Source: Furfurilactobacillus curtus
Lineage (GTDB): Bacteria; Bacillota; Bacilli; Lactobacillales; Lactobacillaceae
Reading direction: 5' to 3'
Assembly: GCF_045862785.1 (NCBI RefSeq)
Contig: NZ_BQXO01000001.1
Coordinates: forward strand, 186,001 to 250,000
Length of the DNA: 64,000 nt
A program made the position numbers and the translations under genes. Shown in pieces: positions 33,002 through 42,791 of the stretch. Numbering within the stretch: position 1 is the stretch's first letter; each line of letters starts with the position of its first letter. Under the pieces are notes generated by a model, which worked only from the letters and a program-made list of their open reading frames with translations, was not told where the DNA came from and ran no database searches.

Positions 33002-35533
33002 ATGCGACTTAAACAAGCGCATATCGATGGTTTCGGTAAGTGGCAAAATCAAGATTTCACGTTTAAAGAGTCACTTCAGGTCATTTATGGCCTTAACGAG
33101 ACGGGTAAAACGACGTTACAGCGATTTATTTTGGGCGTACTCTTTGGTTTTGCCAGTGGTAAGCGACCTGCCGAACAGTATTTACCCAAGAATGGTGCAG
33201 GGTATGGCGGCTTTTTAATTGTGGCAACCGATGTGGCTCCAACCACAACCTATAAAATTCAACGAACTGCTGGAAAAAGCGGTGGGGACTTAGTGGTCAC
33301 CAATCTTACGTTAGGTCAAATAGTGCCATCCGAAGAATTAAACCGTTTGTTAGGTTCCGTGGATCAGGCGTTTGTTCAACAGACTTTGATGTTTGACTTA
33401 GAGGACTTGCGTCTGCTAACGGCAACAAATGGATCCGCCCTAACGTCAATGCTTCAACGGGTTGGGGCTGTTGGCAGTCAACATTGGCTAACCGTGATTG
33501 ATCAACTGGCTAAACAAAGTGACGAAATCTATAAATCTCGCGGGCGAAAGCCAGCTTTAAATCAGGCCTTACAGCGTTATCATCAGCTGCAACAAGAATT
33601 GACAACGGCGACTGCTAAATATCCAACATTTATCGAATTACAAAGTACGATTAACGCAGCGGAACATCACTTATCGGAATTGGTCGAGCGTCAAAAGCAA
33701 TTACGAGCGACCCAAGGGCGTTTACAAACTGCGCAACGGCTATGGCCGAATTATGAACAATATCAGCAATTGCAGGAACGAACAACGACCAAAAGTTTGC
33801 AAATTAACGAGCAGGACTATACGGGAGCGCTTAGCCTATATGCTAACCAGCAACAGCTCGCGGCGGCAGCTGCGCAACAGGTTGAAGCTTTACAGGACGA
33901 TTCAAAAGACCCCACGCCAGAACTCGAATTTTTTATGATTCATCGATCAGAATTTGATCAACAAGCGGCGAAGTTTGATCAGGTCAATGCGTGGATTAAT
34001 GAGCGACATTTCAAACGTCAGCAACTGCAAAATATTAAGGCCGAGCAACAAGAACTCGACCAACGGAATCAGTTTAGTACTCATAAAATGACGCCTTTTT
34101 CTGAGTCAGAGCAGGCAACGATTCAACAACACTTGGCGTCATCGTCATCGATCACTGTAACTGGTGCCGCTGTTAGCTGGATGCAAGGGGCATGGCCGTG
34201 GTTTGTCGCTGGGGCTGGTCTTTTTTTAGTCAGTCTGTTAATCAGTAGTAGCCTTCGTTGGCTATTGATATTGATTGGTATTGCCTTGGTAATTTATGGC
34301 TGGCGACGAACACAAGGGGGTGTTTATGACAGCAGTTCACGAAATGACGATGTCAGTCTGATTGGTCAGAAACATGGTTTTACTCACTTGCCTGTGACAC
34401 AGTGGTTAGGGATTCAACGTGATTTGACCCGCTGGCTGGCGTTAGCTGAACAGGAACGTGATCTGACTGAGGCAATTCAACACTTCAATGATCAAATTAC
34501 GCATTTTTTAGGTGATTATGACTTTGCGAATAAATGGCTTTCATTACGCCCACTGAGCGCCAGCGAGGCATTAACAACTGCCCGTCACTCATATCAGCGA
34601 TTGGCGACACAAGCCATTAGTGAGGAGGCAGCTCAGCGGCGGCGCGAACAGGCCGTCGCACAACTGGCAGAAATTCAGACATCTCAGACCCACATTGAGC
34701 GGGCTTTAACTAAATTATTAAAACGACTCCAAATGCCAGATGTGTCAACTTTAAAACAGGCATATAAAACGCAATTAAGCGATATTAAAACATTCGCGCA
34801 AGTCGAGGCCATTGAAACCCAATTGACACCAGCATTGCAGCAACAATTAGCGGTTTATGGATCAAAGACGGCGATTGATCGAGAATTGGCGCAAACGAAT
34901 GAGGCGCTGGAAAGTACGCGCACTGAGATAACAGAACAGCAACAGCACGTCGCGGACCTACATGCTCATTTTGAGCAAATGGGCCGTGATCAGCAGGCGC
35001 CAAAGTTACAACAGCAGGTTGCTAACCAGCGCAATGTGGTTGTTTCGTTAGCTCAAAATTGGTTAGTTAATCAACTCGCAATGCAATGGATTGACCAAAC
35101 ATTGACACAAGCCTCCGCTGATCGATTACCGCAAATTGTCGCGCAGGCTAAGCAGTATTTTGCCGACCTGACGTTGAAGCACTATACTGAAATTAAGTTA
35201 AGTCGCCAGCAGATCACGGTGATCAATCTTAATGGTCAGGAATTCGAGCTATTTGAGTTATCGCGGGGTACCGTTGAGCAATTGTATCTTGCCATCCGGC
35301 TGGCTTTCGCGACAATCATGAATGATCAGCTGAGATTACCACTAATGATCGATGATGCTTTTGTTGATTTTGATCAGCCACGACGCAAGGCGACAGTTCA
35401 ATTACTTGAGCGGCTTGCTCATACAAATCAGGTTTTGTATTTCACTGCTGATTTGAATATGGTTCAAGACTTCGAAGCCAACCAAATTATTCGATTAATA
35501 AGTGATGAGTCAAAGCTGCCCTACCTAGGTTGA
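33002..35533 (+). CDS. yhaN: YhaN, SMC/Rad50-like ATPase partner of YhaO
   Basis: An 843-residue protein. Walker A is GLNETGKTTLQRF near residue 33; the Walker B LMIDDAFVDFD is at about 790. Long Gln-rich coiled coils lie between, interrupted near residues 395-440 by two hydrophobic segments (WPWFVAGAGLFLVSLLI, WLLILIGIALVIYGW) that could anchor the protein to the membrane. Start ATG 33002 follows AGGAGG. It follows yhaO by 34 nt and precedes yhaM by 13 nt, so all three form an operon. Confidence 0.92.
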   Translation: MRLKQAHIDGFGKWQNQDFTFKESLQVIYGLNETGKTTLQRFILGVLFGFASGKRPAEQYLPKNGAGYGGFLIVATDVAPTTTYKIQRTAGKSGGDLVVTNLTLGQIVPSEELNRLLGSVDQAFVQQTLMFDLEDLRLLTATNGSALTSMLQRVGAVGSQHWLTVIDQLAKQSDEIYKSRGRKPALNQALQRYHQLQQELTTATAKYPTFIELQSTINAAEHHLSELVERQKQLRATQGRLQTAQRLWPNYEQYQQLQERTTTKSLQINEQDYTGALSLYANQQQLAAAAAQQVEALQDDSKDPTPELEFFMIHRSEFDQQAAKFDQVNAWINERHFKRQQLQNIKAEQQELDQRNQFSTHKMTPFSESEQATIQQHLASSSSITVTGAAVSWMQGAWPWFVAGAGLFLVSLLISSSLRWLLILIGIALVIYGWRRTQGGVYDSSSRNDDVSLIGQKHGFTHLPVTQWLGIQRDLTRWLALAEQERDLTEAIQHFNDQITHFLGDYDFANKWLSLRPLSASEALTTARHSYQRLATQAISEEAAQRRREQAVAQLAEIQTSQTHIERALTKLLKRLQMPDVSTLKQAYKTQLSDIKTFAQVEAIETQLTPALQQQLAVYGSKTAIDRELAQTNEALESTRTEITEQQQHVADLHAHFEQMGRDQQAPKLQQQVANQRNVVVSLAQNWLVNQLAMQWIDQTLTQASADRLPQIVAQAKQYFADLTLKHYTEIKLSRQQITVINLNGQEFELFELSRGTVEQLYLAIRLAFATIMNDQLRLPLMIDDAFVDFDQPRRKATVQLLERLAHTNQVLYFTADLNMVQDFEANQIIRLISDESKLPYLG

Positions 35534-35546
35534 AGGAGTAACGAAT

Positions 35547-36506
35547 ATGGCAGAAACACAATTAATGGATTTTAAAGTTGATGAAATTTTCGATTTGTTT
35601 TTGTTATTAAAGGGAGCAGATGTGCGAACTGCGAAAAATGGTAAACGGTTTATTCATCTGACGTTTGCGGATTCTTCTGGTGAATTGGCCGGTAATTTGT
35701 GGGATGCCAGTGAACAAGATATTAATGCGTTTGTTGCTGGTAAAGTCGTGCTTGTCCGCGGCAAAAAAGAACTTTATCAGGGAAATTCGCAAATAAAAGT
35801 TATGCATTTGCGTCTTGCAAACGATAGTGAGCCAAATGATCCAGCTCAGTTTGTTGCCCATGGGCCAATGACGACAAGCGAAATGGAAGAAGAAATTTCG
35901 CAAATTATTTTTGAGATTACGAATCCGGAGTGGAATCGAGTTGTTCGGGCCGTTTTGCAACGCCACATAGAGCGTTTTTATCAATTTCCTGCTGCTAAAA
36001 AGAACCACCATGCTTTTGCTGGTGGATTGGCGTTTCATACGATTTCGATTGTTCGGTTAGCCAAAACAGTGGCGGATTTGCATCCGAATATCAATCGATC
36101 GCTCCTTTACGCCGGGGCCTTATTGCATGATTTGGGCAAAACGATTGAATTATCGGGACCGATTGCAACTTCCTACACATTAGCTGGAAATTTAATCGGT
36201 CATATTGTGCTAGTGGATGAGGAGATTGTCAATGTCTGTGCGGAATTACATTTTGATCCTGAGTCAGAGGAAATGCTGTTACTTCGTCACATGATTTTGG
36301 CACATCACGGTCTATTAGAATATGGATCACCGGTTCGTCCCCGCATCTTAGAGGCAGAGGTTTTACATGATTTGGATGAATTAGATGCTTCCATTCAAAT
36401 GATGAGTAGTGCTGTTGAACAAACAGTACCTGGCGAATTTTCTGAACGGATCTTTGGTTTAGATGGTCGGTCGTTTTACCGCCCGGAATTAGGGGAGCGC
36501 AACTAA
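35547..36506 (+). CDS. yhaM: 3'-5' exoribonuclease YhaM
   Basis: A 319-residue protein: N-terminal OB-fold (about residues 15-105; VFLVRG-like VVLVRGKKELYQGNSQIKV) followed by an HD domain (NHHAFAGGLAFHTISIVRL, LYAGALLHDLGKTIEL). This is the YhaM arrangement, an exonuclease that acts on single-stranded RNA and DNA. RBS GAAGGAG. Last gene of the yhaO-N-M operon; a long hairpin follows. Confidence 0.95.
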   Translation: MAETQLMDFKVDEIFDLFLLLKGADVRTAKNGKRFIHLTFADSSGELAGNLWDASEQDINAFVAGKVVLVRGKKELYQGNSQIKVMHLRLANDSEPNDPAQFVAHGPMTTSEMEEEISQIIFEITNPEWNRVVRAVLQRHIERFYQFPAAKKNHHAFAGGLAFHTISIVRLAKTVADLHPNINRSLLYAGALLHDLGKTIELSGPIATSYTLAGNLIGHIVLVDEEIVNVCAELHFDPESEEMLLLRHMILAHHGLLEYGSPVRPRILEAEVLHDLDELDASIQMMSSAVEQTVPGEFSERIFGLDGRSFYRPELGERN

Positions 36507-36521
36507 TCGCAATTTCCAACC

Positions 36522-36570
36522 AAATAAACACGCGCTTCGCTAGTTTGATTAGCAAAGCGCGTGTTTATTT
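36522..36570. terminator. bidirectional terminator between yhaM and prsA
   Basis: Stem of 21 bp with one mismatch (36522-36542 with 36550-36570), arms AAATAAAC.../...GTTTATTT, between convergent genes. Confidence 0.88.
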
Positions 36571-36599
36571 AGTTACTTATTTGGTTTACTGTCGATCAG

Positions 36600-37511
36600 T
36601 TACTTAGCTGAAGAAGTAGAAGTTGAGGTGTATTGTGACAGAACGTCGTTTAAGTCCTTATCCTTGATTGAGACATCACCATTCTTTAATTCTTTAGAAA
36701 TGACAGATTGAAGCACTGTACCGCCATTTGAAGTATCCATGTCTTGGTCCCAAATTTGTTCCTTTAGCGCCTGTTTGTGGTCTGTCCACTTACCTTTGGC
36801 TGGCTTATTGAGCATTTTGATGACATAGTAGCTCTTTTCACCAGTAGAAGAATTCGTGTCTGTGACCGGTTCCTTCGTGTATTCACCGTTATTTAGTTTG
36901 AAAGCAGCTTTTTTGATGGAATCATCGACCGAAGTTGTAGCGTTATCAAAGGTTGGCACTTTGCCGCCTTTATTCTTGGTTGATGAGTCAGTGGAGTACT
37001 TTTTAGCTGCGTCGGCGAAACTGGTTCCGTTGTTTAAGTCATCAATAGCAGATTGCGCTTTAGCTTTGGAAGAGGTGACGATGACTGCCGTGGAAACTTT
37101 TGGTTCCCAGTCTTTAAATTGCTTCTTTAAGTCAGCATTCGTAATCTTGACGTCGTTTTTAACCGCTTCTTTCAGCAATAAGTTCATCCGCAAGGTGTCC
37201 TTTAAATCAGAAGTGGTCATCCCTTGTTGTTGGAGCATGCTGCTGAAACTTGAACCATATTGCTTTTTAACCGTATTGAACTGAGTGGTGACCTTTTTAT
37301 CAGAGACCTTGTCGCCATATTTTTTCTCCAACACTTTTTTAATAATCATTTGTTGAAGAACTTGCTTCCCTTGGCTAGTGGTCTTCATACTTGAATAGTA
37401 CTGGTCTTGAGTGATTTTACCACCACTAGTTGTCGCAACTGTTTTATTACCACAAGCTGCCAACGTGAAGGCCATTAATAATGCGGCCGGAATCAGTAAC
37501 CATTTTTTCAT
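36600..37511 (-). CDS. prsA: PrsA foldase lipoprotein (parvulin-type PPIase)
   Basis: A 303-residue exported lipoprotein. The signal peptide KKWLLIPAALLMAFTLAACG ends in the lipobox LAAC, so the mature protein is anchored by Cys20. The central parvulin-like part runs about residues 140-240 (STAVIVTSSKAKAQSAIDDL...TSFADAAKKYSTDSSTKNKGG). It assists folding of secreted proteins and penicillin-binding proteins outside the membrane. Ser/Thr/Lys-rich throughout. The ribosome binding site is weak (GTGAAAA). Confidence 0.93.
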   Translation of the reverse strand: MKKWLLIPAALLMAFTLAACGNKTVATTSGGKITQDQYYSSMKTTSQGKQVLQQMIIKKVLEKKYGDKVSDKKVTTQFNTVKKQYGSSFSSMLQQQGMTTSDLKDTLRMNLLLKEAVKNDVKITNADLKKQFKDWEPKVSTAVIVTSSKAKAQSAIDDLNNGTSFADAAKKYSTDSSTKNKGGKVPTFDNATTSVDDSIKKAAFKLNNGEYTKEPVTDTNSSTGEKSYYVIKMLNKPAKGKWTDHKQALKEQIWDQDMDTSNGGTVLQSVISKELKNGDVSIKDKDLNDVLSQYTSTSTSSAK

Positions 37512-37632
37512 AAACTATTTTCACATCCATTTTCCAAATTATTTGTCACAAGTAAATCGCATCCAAGGAATATCCTACCATAAATCATGGGCATTTGAGC
37601 CAACTTGACTCCTCTTAAAGGAAAATTTGCTT

Positions 37633-37644
37633 TGACTTAAGTCA
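37633..37644. repeat. 12-bp perfect palindrome upstream of prsA
   Basis: TGACTTAAGTCA, in the 153-nt region between prsA and the small coiled-coil gene, 120 nt before the prsA start. Could be a regulator site; no T-run. Confidence 0.4.
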
Positions 37645-37664
37645 TTTTTAAGCCAATTTTTTGC

Positions 37665-37922
37665 TCATTTTGAAATTCGGTGGTTCAATTCGTCCAGATC
37701 GTGATTGAGTTGATCGATATTTTTTTGAAGTGCTTCAGTGCGACTATCCATTTTAAATTGAAAGCGGTCAACGGAACGCTGGATATCGTCAATTGTGCTC
37801 TGCACTTTGTCAGCGGTGGCGGATAAATTAGCGGCGCTCCGTCGTAATTTTGCCAAAGCTTGAGCAAAGGTTTGAAAGCTCTGGATTAGATTGCGAAAAG
37901 GCGCAAAAAATTTTTTGAACAT
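37665..37922 (-). CDS. small coiled-coil protein between hit and prsA
   Basis: An 85-residue protein. It begins MFKKFFAPFRNLIQSFQTFAQALAKL (amphipathic) and continues into a heptad-rich region (LSATADKVQSTIDDIQRSVDRFQFKM...LQKNIDQLNHDLDELNHRI), so it is a coiled coil. Start ATG 37922 follows GGAGG by 9 nt; the gene is 4 nt after hit, so they are co-transcribed. Its place corresponds to the YtxH-like yhaH of Bacillus, but sequence alone does not prove homology. Confidence 0.75.
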   Translation of the reverse strand: MFKKFFAPFRNLIQSFQTFAQALAKLRRSAANLSATADKVQSTIDDIQRSVDRFQFKMDSRTEALQKNIDQLNHDLDELNHRISK

Positions 37923-37926
37923 AATA

Positions 37927-38361
37927 TTACGCCTCCAAATGGTCGATAATATGTTGTTGGATCTGTTGGTAAGCTGCGTCATTATATTGATTGCTGTTAT
38001 CTTTAAAAATCATTTTAAAATCATCGTGATCACTGTATCGTGGTACTAAGTGAAAATGTGAATGGAAGACAGACTGATAGGCGACTTCACCATTGTTGTT
38101 GACAATGTTCATCGCGATAATGTCGGGGTTAGAATCACGCACTGCCCGAGCAATTTTTGGAATTCTAGCGAACACTCGCTGAGCCAAGTCTTCGTCGTAA
38201 GCGAAAATATCAGGCACATGGGTTTTAGGAATGACTAAAGTATGTCCTGGAGTACCCTGCGAGATATCAAGGAAAGCTTTAACTTCATCGTCTTCATAGA
38301 CAGTATAGCTGGGGATTTCACCCTTGATTATTTTACAAAAAATACAGTTATCATCTAGCAT
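37927..38361 (-). CDS. hit: HIT family nucleotide hydrolase
   Basis: A 144-residue histidine-triad protein. N-terminal zinc ligands CIFCKIIKGEIPSY, then GHTLVIPKTH, and the catalytic triad HSHFHLVPR. Such proteins hydrolyse AMP-linked phosphoramidates. RBS GAGG. It is divergent from ecsA and opposite, as in the Bacillus hit-ecs locus. Confidence 0.95.
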   Translation of the reverse strand: MLDDNCIFCKIIKGEIPSYTVYEDDEVKAFLDISQGTPGHTLVIPKTHVPDIFAYDEDLAQRVFARIPKIARAVRDSNPDIIAMNIVNNNGEVAYQSVFHSHFHLVPRYSDHDDFKMIFKDNSNQYNDAAYQQIQQHIIDHLEA

Positions 38362-38489
38362 TACGCACGCCTCACTTTATGAATTTCTTCCATTATACAC
38401 ACACCCAGTCTGCCAACAACAACCTGGCAGCTTAGTCGAAGAAGATTATGCTATAATCGTACCATTATTCTAGACAGTGGAGGCAGTAC

Positions 38490-39227
38490 ATGGGTATTGA
38501 AGTGGATCATCTAGTAGGCGGGTATTCGCAGGTTCCCGTGTTAAAGGATGTCAATTTTCAAGTCAACGACGGCGAAGTGGTTGGCTTGATCGGGCTAAAT
38601 GGCGCCGGCAAGTCAACGACCATTAACCATATTATTGGCTTATTAACGCCGCAAAAAGGCCGGGTTGTTGTTGGTGGTACGACGCTAAGTGAAGACCCAA
38701 CCCGGTACAAGCAGCAGATTGCCTATATTCCAGAGTTGCCAGTCTTGTACGATGAACTGACGTTGGCTGAAACATTATCGCTAACGATGATGGCTTATGG
38801 ATTGGAGCAAGAAGCAACGTGGCAGCGAGCTCATCGTTTGCTAAAAATGTTTCGCTTGGACAATAAATTGGATTGGTTTCCAGCCAACTTTTCTAAAGGG
38901 ATGAAACAAAAGGTGATGATTGTTAACGCCTTTATGACGGACGCCAAGGTCTACATTATTGATGAACCTTTTCTCGGTCTTGATCCGGTTGCTGTACATG
39001 ATTTATTGACGCTAATTGAAGATGCAAAGAAGAATGGGGCAGCAATCTTAATGTCGACGCACGTCTTGGCCAATGCTGAAAAATATTGTGATCGCTTTAT
39101 TTTACTGCACCAAGGGCAAATCAAGGTTGCTGGAACTCTTGCCCAATTACAAGCGGCCTTTCCTCAAGCCGGTAATTCTTTAGACGACATCTATCTTTCA
39201 CTGGCAGATGGTGAACGAAATGAATGA
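38490..39227 (+). CDS. ecsA: ABC transporter ATPase EcsA
   Basis: A 245-residue ATP-binding subunit. Walker A GLNGAGKSTT, Q-loop IAYIPELPVLYDELT, an atypical signature FSKGMKQK and Walker B VYIIDEPFLGLDP are all present. With EcsB it forms the Ecs transporter, required in Bacillus for exoenzyme secretion and intramembrane proteolysis, probably peptide export. RBS GGAGG. It overlaps ecsB by 8 nt. Confidence 0.93.
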   Translation: MGIEVDHLVGGYSQVPVLKDVNFQVNDGEVVGLIGLNGAGKSTTINHIIGLLTPQKGRVVVGGTTLSEDPTRYKQQIAYIPELPVLYDELTLAETLSLTMMAYGLEQEATWQRAHRLLKMFRLDNKLDWFPANFSKGMKQKVMIVNAFMTDAKVYIIDEPFLGLDPVAVHDLLTLIEDAKKNGAAILMSTHVLANAEKYCDRFILLHQGQIKVAGTLAQLQAAFPQAGNSLDDIYLSLADGERNE

Positions 39228-40440
39228 TTTAACGAACCTATTTTCGACACGTTTGTCCCGGCACGCGGGACAATTATTGAAATATTTACGACTGGTTTTT
39301 ACGGATCATTTTGTTATTGCACTATTTTTTTTCTTTGGTGCGCTTGGATTTGCCTATCAAAATGAATTAAAACAGTTGGTTGGCGGTGTGTGGTGGGGCC
39401 CGTTAGTGACGGTTGTTATATTAACCCTGACTACTCAAGTTGGTCGGCTAGCAACTTTAATTGAGCCAGCGGACATCGCATTCTTGATGCCTGCGGAAGG
39501 CGTTTTACATGATTACCTGCGTTCGGCACGCAATTATAGCCTATTGATGGGTGGTTTAATTCAGATCGCCGTTGTTGTCATTTTGTTGCCATTTATGGGA
39601 CAGGCTGATCAGCTTTCCTTACCGGCAGCTACTATCGTTATCTTAACGGCTTTGGTAACGAAAGCTGCGTGGATGAATCTCGCGTTGAAACAAACTGTTC
39701 AGCAGACCCGCTTAACGCCGCTTAACTTTCGGCTCGTTAATTGGTTAATGCCACTGGTGATTTTTGCCAGTGGGTTATGGCTTCATCCTATCATTGGGCT
39801 CATGCTGAGTATTATCGGGTTTAGCATTGTGACTTTTAGGCACACCCAGCAGTGGCAACGAGGTCAATTGGCGTGGACGACGTTAGTGCGTGATGAGGCA
39901 GGCCGGATGATGGGTTTATATCGCTTCTTTAATTTGTTCACCGATGTGCCTCAAGTTGCTGCTAAAATTCGACGACGACGCTATCTTGATCCACTGTGGC
40001 GATGGGTTAATCGGCGCCAAGCAGACCCATACTTATATTTATTTACGCGCGGTTTAGGACGTGACAGTGATACGTTTGGCCTGATCACGCGACTGTCAGT
40101 GATCGGTTTGGTGGCGTTGATTTTTATCCATCAACAATGGGCCAGCTTACTGGTCATGATTTTGCTTGTTTACTTGATTGGCTTCCAGCTATTACCGTTT
40201 TATCGCCAATACGAACGTAATGTATTTACCCACCTATATCCAATTACTAGGTCACAACAGTTGCAGGCGTTCCAAAAAGTCTTGATCCTTGTATTAACGA
40301 TTGTCGCGTTAGTCTTTGTGCTTACAGACACACTAGTTAATTGGTCATGGACACGCTTGCTGATCGACAGTGGCACGATGGTTCTTGAAGTAGGTTTGTT
40401 CGTCGGTTGGTACAGCCAATTTCGATTGAAAAAAATGTAA
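39220..40440 (+). CDS. ecsB: ABC transporter membrane protein EcsB
   Basis: A 406-residue membrane protein with about ten hydrophobic segments. IEPADIAFLMPAEGVLHDYLRSARNYSLLMGG and the C-terminal FYRQYERNVFTHLYPITRSQQLQAF are EcsB features. Start ATG 39220 (GGTGA upstream) overlaps the ecsA stop by 8 nt; an in-frame ATG at 39208 is less likely. trmB follows 19 nt later on the same strand. Confidence 0.9.
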   Translation: MNDLTNLFSTRLSRHAGQLLKYLRLVFTDHFVIALFFFFGALGFAYQNELKQLVGGVWWGPLVTVVILTLTTQVGRLATLIEPADIAFLMPAEGVLHDYLRSARNYSLLMGGLIQIAVVVILLPFMGQADQLSLPAATIVILTALVTKAAWMNLALKQTVQQTRLTPLNFRLVNWLMPLVIFASGLWLHPIIGLMLSIIGFSIVTFRHTQQWQRGQLAWTTLVRDEAGRMMGLYRFFNLFTDVPQVAAKIRRRRYLDPLWRWVNRRQADPYLYLFTRGLGRDSDTFGLITRLSVIGLVALIFIHQQWASLLVMILLVYLIGFQLLPFYRQYERNVFTHLYPITRSQQLQAFQKVLILVLTIVALVFVLTDTLVNWSWTRLLIDSGTMVLEVGLFVGWYSQFRLKKM

Positions 40441-40459
40441 AGAATAACGAGGAGAATGT

Positions 40460-41119
40460 ATGCGAGTCAGAAATAAACCTTGGGCGGACGATTTGATCAC
40501 TGAAAATCCGCAAGCAATCGTTTTAAATCCGGAGCATTATCGAGGCCAATGGCAGTCGCGCTTTAAATCCGTACAACCGTTGCATGTTGAAATTGGCACA
40601 GGTAAGGGACAATTCTTAATTGGGATGGCCGTTGCGCATCCGGAATTCAATTTTGTTGGGATCGAATTGCAAAAATCTGTGTTAGCCGCGGCCCTCAAAC
40701 AGTCATTGCCAGCTGAACTACCCAATTTGCAATGGGTACTAGCGGATGGGCAGGGGGTTAACGATTTTTTTGAGCCTCGGGAAGTGACCCAACTGTATCT
40801 TAACTTTTCCGATCCATGGCCAAAGACTCGCCACGAAAAGCGGCGCTTAACGTATAAAAGTTTTTTAAAAAGTTATGCGGAGGTGCTGGGCGACGGTGGT
40901 CAGCTACAGTTTAAAACGGATAATCGTCATCTGTTTGAGTATTCAATCATGAGCATGACTAGCTTTGGTCTCAATCTGACGGAATTGTCTCTTGATTTAC
41001 ATGCCGATGTGGCGGCCAGCCAAGGTGAATTGGAGAATATCGAAACAGAGTATGAACAAAAATTTGCTGCCAAGGGCCAACCTATTTACCGATTAGTCGC
41101 TCAATTTCCGAAAAAATAA
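40460..41119 (+). CDS. trmB: tRNA (guanine-N7-)-methyltransferase
   Basis: A 219-residue SAM-dependent enzyme that makes m7G46 in tRNA. HVEIGTGKGQFLIGMA is the SAM-binding motif, LYLNFSDPWPKTRHEKRRLT the TrmB signature, and FKTDNRHLFEYSI follows. RBS CGAGGAG. It follows ecsB closely, a conserved neighbour in lactobacilli. Confidence 0.96.
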   Translation: MRVRNKPWADDLITENPQAIVLNPEHYRGQWQSRFKSVQPLHVEIGTGKGQFLIGMAVAHPEFNFVGIELQKSVLAAALKQSLPAELPNLQWVLADGQGVNDFFEPREVTQLYLNFSDPWPKTRHEKRRLTYKSFLKSYAEVLGDGGQLQFKTDNRHLFEYSIMSMTSFGLNLTELSLDLHADVAASQGELENIETEYEQKFAAKGQPIYRLVAQFPKK

Positions 41120-41444
41120 GTGGGTTATTATCAGACAGACGGCCATGATTTGAGGTGGGTTAGTGGCTTTCAGTGCTTGTAAATATGAAAGTTGAGTTTC
41201 AGTTGCAGCTTTGAAACTGACTGGTAATTAATGCCTGTGACTTGAGGGCTTATGTTCCACGTGTTCAATTTGGTATAGAAATAGTCGGCAGAAAATGGAA
41301 GACTGTTGCAATCAAAGGCGACAAGCAGTATAAAAAAATAATAACAACGAATGATTAGCTAGCTTTATTAAAAATAACATGAAGTCTGCCTGCCGCAGTA
41401 AAGCAAGTTAAACCATGCCGGCAATTATTTAGTGGGTGGTTGAA
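41120..41444. other. 325-nt intergenic stretch with nothing supported
   Basis: AT-rich sequence with short GTTTCA/TGAAAC inverted repeats but no promoter, RNA or gene that I can defend. Confidence 0.4.
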
Positions 41445-42791
41445 ATGAAACGATTATGGACTTTTTTTCACGCAAAAAGTGCTGAAATAGCAATATCCTT
41501 GCGTCGGCGACCGTTAACAAAGGTGGCGCGCGATGCTCTGACCATCCTTTTTCCTTTTGTATTACTGGATGTTTGGCTCAGTTGGATAACTGAAGCTTGG
41601 TTTAATCCGGATGGGTATTATTACCAAGTATTTCATTTACAGGCTGCTGGTAAATGGTTGATCACAACTGGTGACTCGTTATCAGATTTAGTGATTATGT
41701 TAAACGTCGTGATTAGCTTGTGTGCGGCTTTTCTAATTGCTTATTATTATGCTGACTATTACCATCAAGATAAAATGACGACCGGCTTGGCCAGTGTCAC
41801 TGCTTATTTAATCTTGAATTATGATTTTCACAGTTCTGATAATTTATTTTTATTCGATAATTTTGGCCTGCGTGGTTTGTTTTTAGCATTTGTGACCGGT
41901 ATTATTGTTGGCCTGATTTTTAGAATTCCATTTACACAAAAATTTCATAGTTATCAGCCAGCGACAGAGGATGATCGAATTTTTTCACGTTCACAGCGGA
42001 TGATTTTTCCGTTGAGTTTGACCGTCTTATTGTTTGTAATCGTCAGCTGGTTAATCAGTCTAGTGACCGTCCGTGGCCCGTTAGGTTTGTTAAACGAAGG
42101 GATCGCATCGCTTACTGTTGGCCGAGCGACCACACGGGTCATTCCCGTGATTCTGTCAGCCATCATCAGTAACCTGCTCATGTTTATTGGTTTGGCAAGT
42201 CCGATTGCCCAACCACGTTTAGCGAGCTTCACGACATACGCTGGGGCAAATTATCAATTTGCACTAGCGCATCACACATCCTTTGGGGCACCCTTTCCGA
42301 TCACGTTGCACACTCTATACGATATTTACGGAAATATCAGTGGCATCGGCGGGATGGTTGCGCTGATGATTGCCATCATTATGGTCGGCAGTGTTCATCG
42401 AGAACGGCGGGTCGCTTATCGTGGTTTATTACCAACATTTTCGAATATGTCCGGTATCGGTTTAGTTGGTTTGCCGATGATTTTAAATGCGCTTTATCTG
42501 GTGCCAATGGTAATTGTTCCAGCTTTCAACATGGCTGTCGGTGCTTGTCTAATTAAGTTGCGATTATTACCACCAGCCGTGTACCGAATTCCGTGGACAA
42601 CGCCGGGAATTTTACAGGGATTTGCGGGAACAGGTGGCGACTGGGCCTCGTTGGCGGTTAGCATCGGGCTATTCTTGATCGACGTTTTATTATTTATCCC
42701 ATTTGTCAGAAACACTAATCGATTACAAATTTTGCTGGTCGAACGTGAGCATCATCGGACCGAGAAAGTGAGGTCCACTAATGCCAAATAA
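41445..42791 (+). CDS. orphan PTS EIIC (lactose/cellobiose-like) membrane protein
   Basis: A 448-residue protein with about ten hydrophobic helices. The C-terminal PWTTPGILQGFAGTGGDWASLAVSIGLFLIDVLLFIPFVR is very like the lactose/cellobiose PTS EIIC core (PxTTPGxLxGFxxTGGDW). GAPFPITLHTLYDIYGNISGIGGMVALMIAI is also typical. No EIIA or EIIB gene is adjacent. It overlaps a cell-surface DUF915 hydrolase gene by 11 nt. It may import a sugar with shared PTS proteins or have a non-PTS role. GGTGG is upstream. Confidence 0.85.
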   Translation: MKRLWTFFHAKSAEIAISLRRRPLTKVARDALTILFPFVLLDVWLSWITEAWFNPDGYYYQVFHLQAAGKWLITTGDSLSDLVIMLNVVISLCAAFLIAYYYADYYHQDKMTTGLASVTAYLILNYDFHSSDNLFLFDNFGLRGLFLAFVTGIIVGLIFRIPFTQKFHSYQPATEDDRIFSRSQRMIFPLSLTVLLFVIVSWLISLVTVRGPLGLLNEGIASLTVGRATTRVIPVILSAIISNLLMFIGLASPIAQPRLASFTTYAGANYQFALAHHTSFGAPFPITLHTLYDIYGNISGIGGMVALMIAIIMVGSVHRERRVAYRGLLPTFSNMSGIGLVGLPMILNALYLVPMVIVPAFNMAVGACLIKLRLLPPAVYRIPWTTPGILQGFAGTGGDWASLAVSIGLFLIDVLLFIPFVRNTNRLQILLVEREHHRTEKVRSTNAK

